Of a stretch of 6,606 bases of DNA, positions 5,311 to 6,606 are shown one piece after another. The notes beneath the pieces were generated by a model. The model was not told where the DNA came from. It searched no databases and saw nothing but the letters and a program-made list of their open reading frames with translations. Numbering within the stretch: the first letter of the stretch is position 1; each line of letters opens with the position of its first letter. The DNA comes from an uncultured Phenylobacterium sp. (lineage in GTDB: Bacteria; Pseudomonadota; Alphaproteobacteria; Caulobacterales; Caulobacteraceae), in the NCBI GenBank assembly GCA_945952355.1, contig CAMFIW010000167.1, positions 1 to 6,606 on the forward strand, written 5' to 3'. The translations under genes and the position numbers were made by a program.

Positions 5311-6042
5311 CTAGTCGGCGTGGACATCCACCCCCATGGCGGTCAGCAGGCGATACTGCTGGTCGCCATTAATCTTCAGACCGGCATGACTGCCCAGCGC
5401 GGCAAGGTCGAGCCCGCTGACCTCGGCGCCTCGAAGGTCTGCGCGCGCCAGTTTCAAGCCTGAGGTCATGGCCTGGAACAGGTCGGCCTCACGCAGGTCG
5501 CAGCCCTCGAAGTCGGCGTCGCGCAGATCGGCCTCGCGGAACGAACAGCGGTTGAAGTCGCCCTCGGGCAGGCGCAGTTCCGCCAGGTCCGCCAGCTCCA
5601 GATTGCATCCGCCAAAACTTCCGGCCCAGCGCACGACATTGCGTCCCAACGCCTTGCCGAAATCGGCCTTGGTGAAGGACGCGCCGCGCAGGTTGCAGGT
5701 CTCGAAACCCGCCGCGTAGAGACCCACCCGGTCGAAGCGGGCGAAAGACAGATCGCAGCGGCGGAACCGCGCCTCGTCCATCCGTCCGAAGGCGAACTGG
5801 GTCCCCTGGCGCTCGGCGGACAGCACGCAGTCTTCGAACACCGCCTCACGCAGCTCCGCGTGGGCGAAACGGCAGCGGATCAGCCGGCAGCCGGTGAACC
5901 GCGCGCCCTCCAGGCCAGTGCTGGAGAACTGCACTTCCTCGAACCTGCACTCGTGGAAGACCGCGTCGGTGAGGTCGAGGTCGGTGAAGTCGCGATCGGA
6001 GAGGTCCTCTCCATTGATCGAGGCGCCGGCTTTCAGGTCCAT
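5311..6042 (-). CDS. pentapeptide-repeat protein
   Basis: A 243-residue protein built from A(D/N)LXX-type repeats that should fold as a right-handed quadrilateral beta helix. Repeats run from about residue 11 to 128 (for example GARFTGCRLIRCRF, ANLRGASF-like turns at 116-123). A break at about 129-145 (GKALGRNVVRWAGSFGG) is followed by a second, more regular block at 146-213 (FREADLRDADFEGCDLREADL). The end, SHAGLKINGDQQYRLLTAMG (218-237), is the C-terminal cap helix common to many family members, including the gyrase-protecting Qnr and MfpA branches, but this one cannot be assigned to gyrase protection from sequence. There is no signal peptide, so it is cytoplasmic. The ATG at 6042 has GGGGGAG at 6-nt spacing, and an upstream frame extension overlapping thiC has no repeats and is rejected. 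It starts 28 nt after thiC and is probably cotranscribed. Confidence 0.88.
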   Translation of the reverse strand: MDLKAGASINGEDLSDRDFTDLDLTDAVFHECRFEEVQFSSTGLEGARFTGCRLIRCRFAHAELREAVFEDCVLSAERQGTQFAFGRMDEARFRRCDLSFARFDRVGLYAAGFETCNLRGASFTKADFGKALGRNVVRWAGSFGGCNLELADLAELRLPEGDFNRCSFREADLRDADFEGCDLREADLFQAMTSGLKLARADLRGAEVSGLDLAALGSHAGLKINGDQQYRLLTAMGVDVHAD

Positions 6043-6048
6043 CGTGCG

Positions 6049-6055
6049 CTCCCCC
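6049..6055 (-). promoter_or_regulatory. ribosome binding site of the pentapeptide-repeat gene
   Basis: GGGGGAG on the minus strand lies 6 nt before the ATG at 6042 and inside the short gap after the thiC stop. It decides against the longer frame beginning at 6150. Confidence 0.7.
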
Positions 6056-6070
6056 GCTTCCGGCCAGCGA

Positions 6071-6606
<536 letters not shown>

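Overview
The window is GC-rich, roughly two thirds G+C by eye, with strong third-position GC bias and long shadow ORFs opposite real genes. These features, the protein families present, GANTC sites in intergenic DNA and one GGAAC-N16-CGTT promoter (the general-stress EcfG/SigT type found in alphaproteobacteria) suggest an alphaproteobacterium, most plausibly of the Caulobacteraceae. The genus cannot be fixed from the sequence.

Layout. (1) Positions 2-268, plus strand: the end of an alpha/beta-hydrolase. It converges on and overlaps by 4 nt (2) an exported M20-family metal amidohydrolase at 265-1584, minus strand. (3) Upstream of that on the minus strand is a complete FATP/FadD6-type long-chain acyl-CoA synthetase at 1697-3487. 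(4) A 418-nt intergenic region, 3488-3905, is AT-rich in its right half. It holds a perfect 9+9 bp palindrome, a second spaced inverted repeat, a long GC-rich stem and the EcfG-type promoter. (5) That promoter reads into an unrecognised single-pass membrane protein with a long Pro/Ala-rich tail (3906-4565), closed by a clear intrinsic terminator. (6) Two small plus-strand genes follow (4745-4945 and 5066-5296). They encode two-helix membrane proteins with 30 identical residues over 59 ungapped positions, so they are a tandem duplication. (7) Convergent to these, on the minus strand, are a pentapeptide-repeat protein (5311-6042) and, 28 nt upstream of it, the C-terminal part of thiC (6071 to the window edge).

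How they fit together. The amidohydrolase and acyl-CoA synthetase could share a transcript and serve turnover of acylated compounds and fatty acids, but the 111-nt gap and a possible separate promoter leave this open. The pentapeptide gene probably reads through from thiC. The three plus-strand genes form an envelope-protein cluster of unknown function, the first apparently under general-stress control. No mobile element, CRISPR array, tRNA or rRNA was seen. The parts least explained by known families are the tandem small membrane proteins and the regulatory region at 3488-3905.
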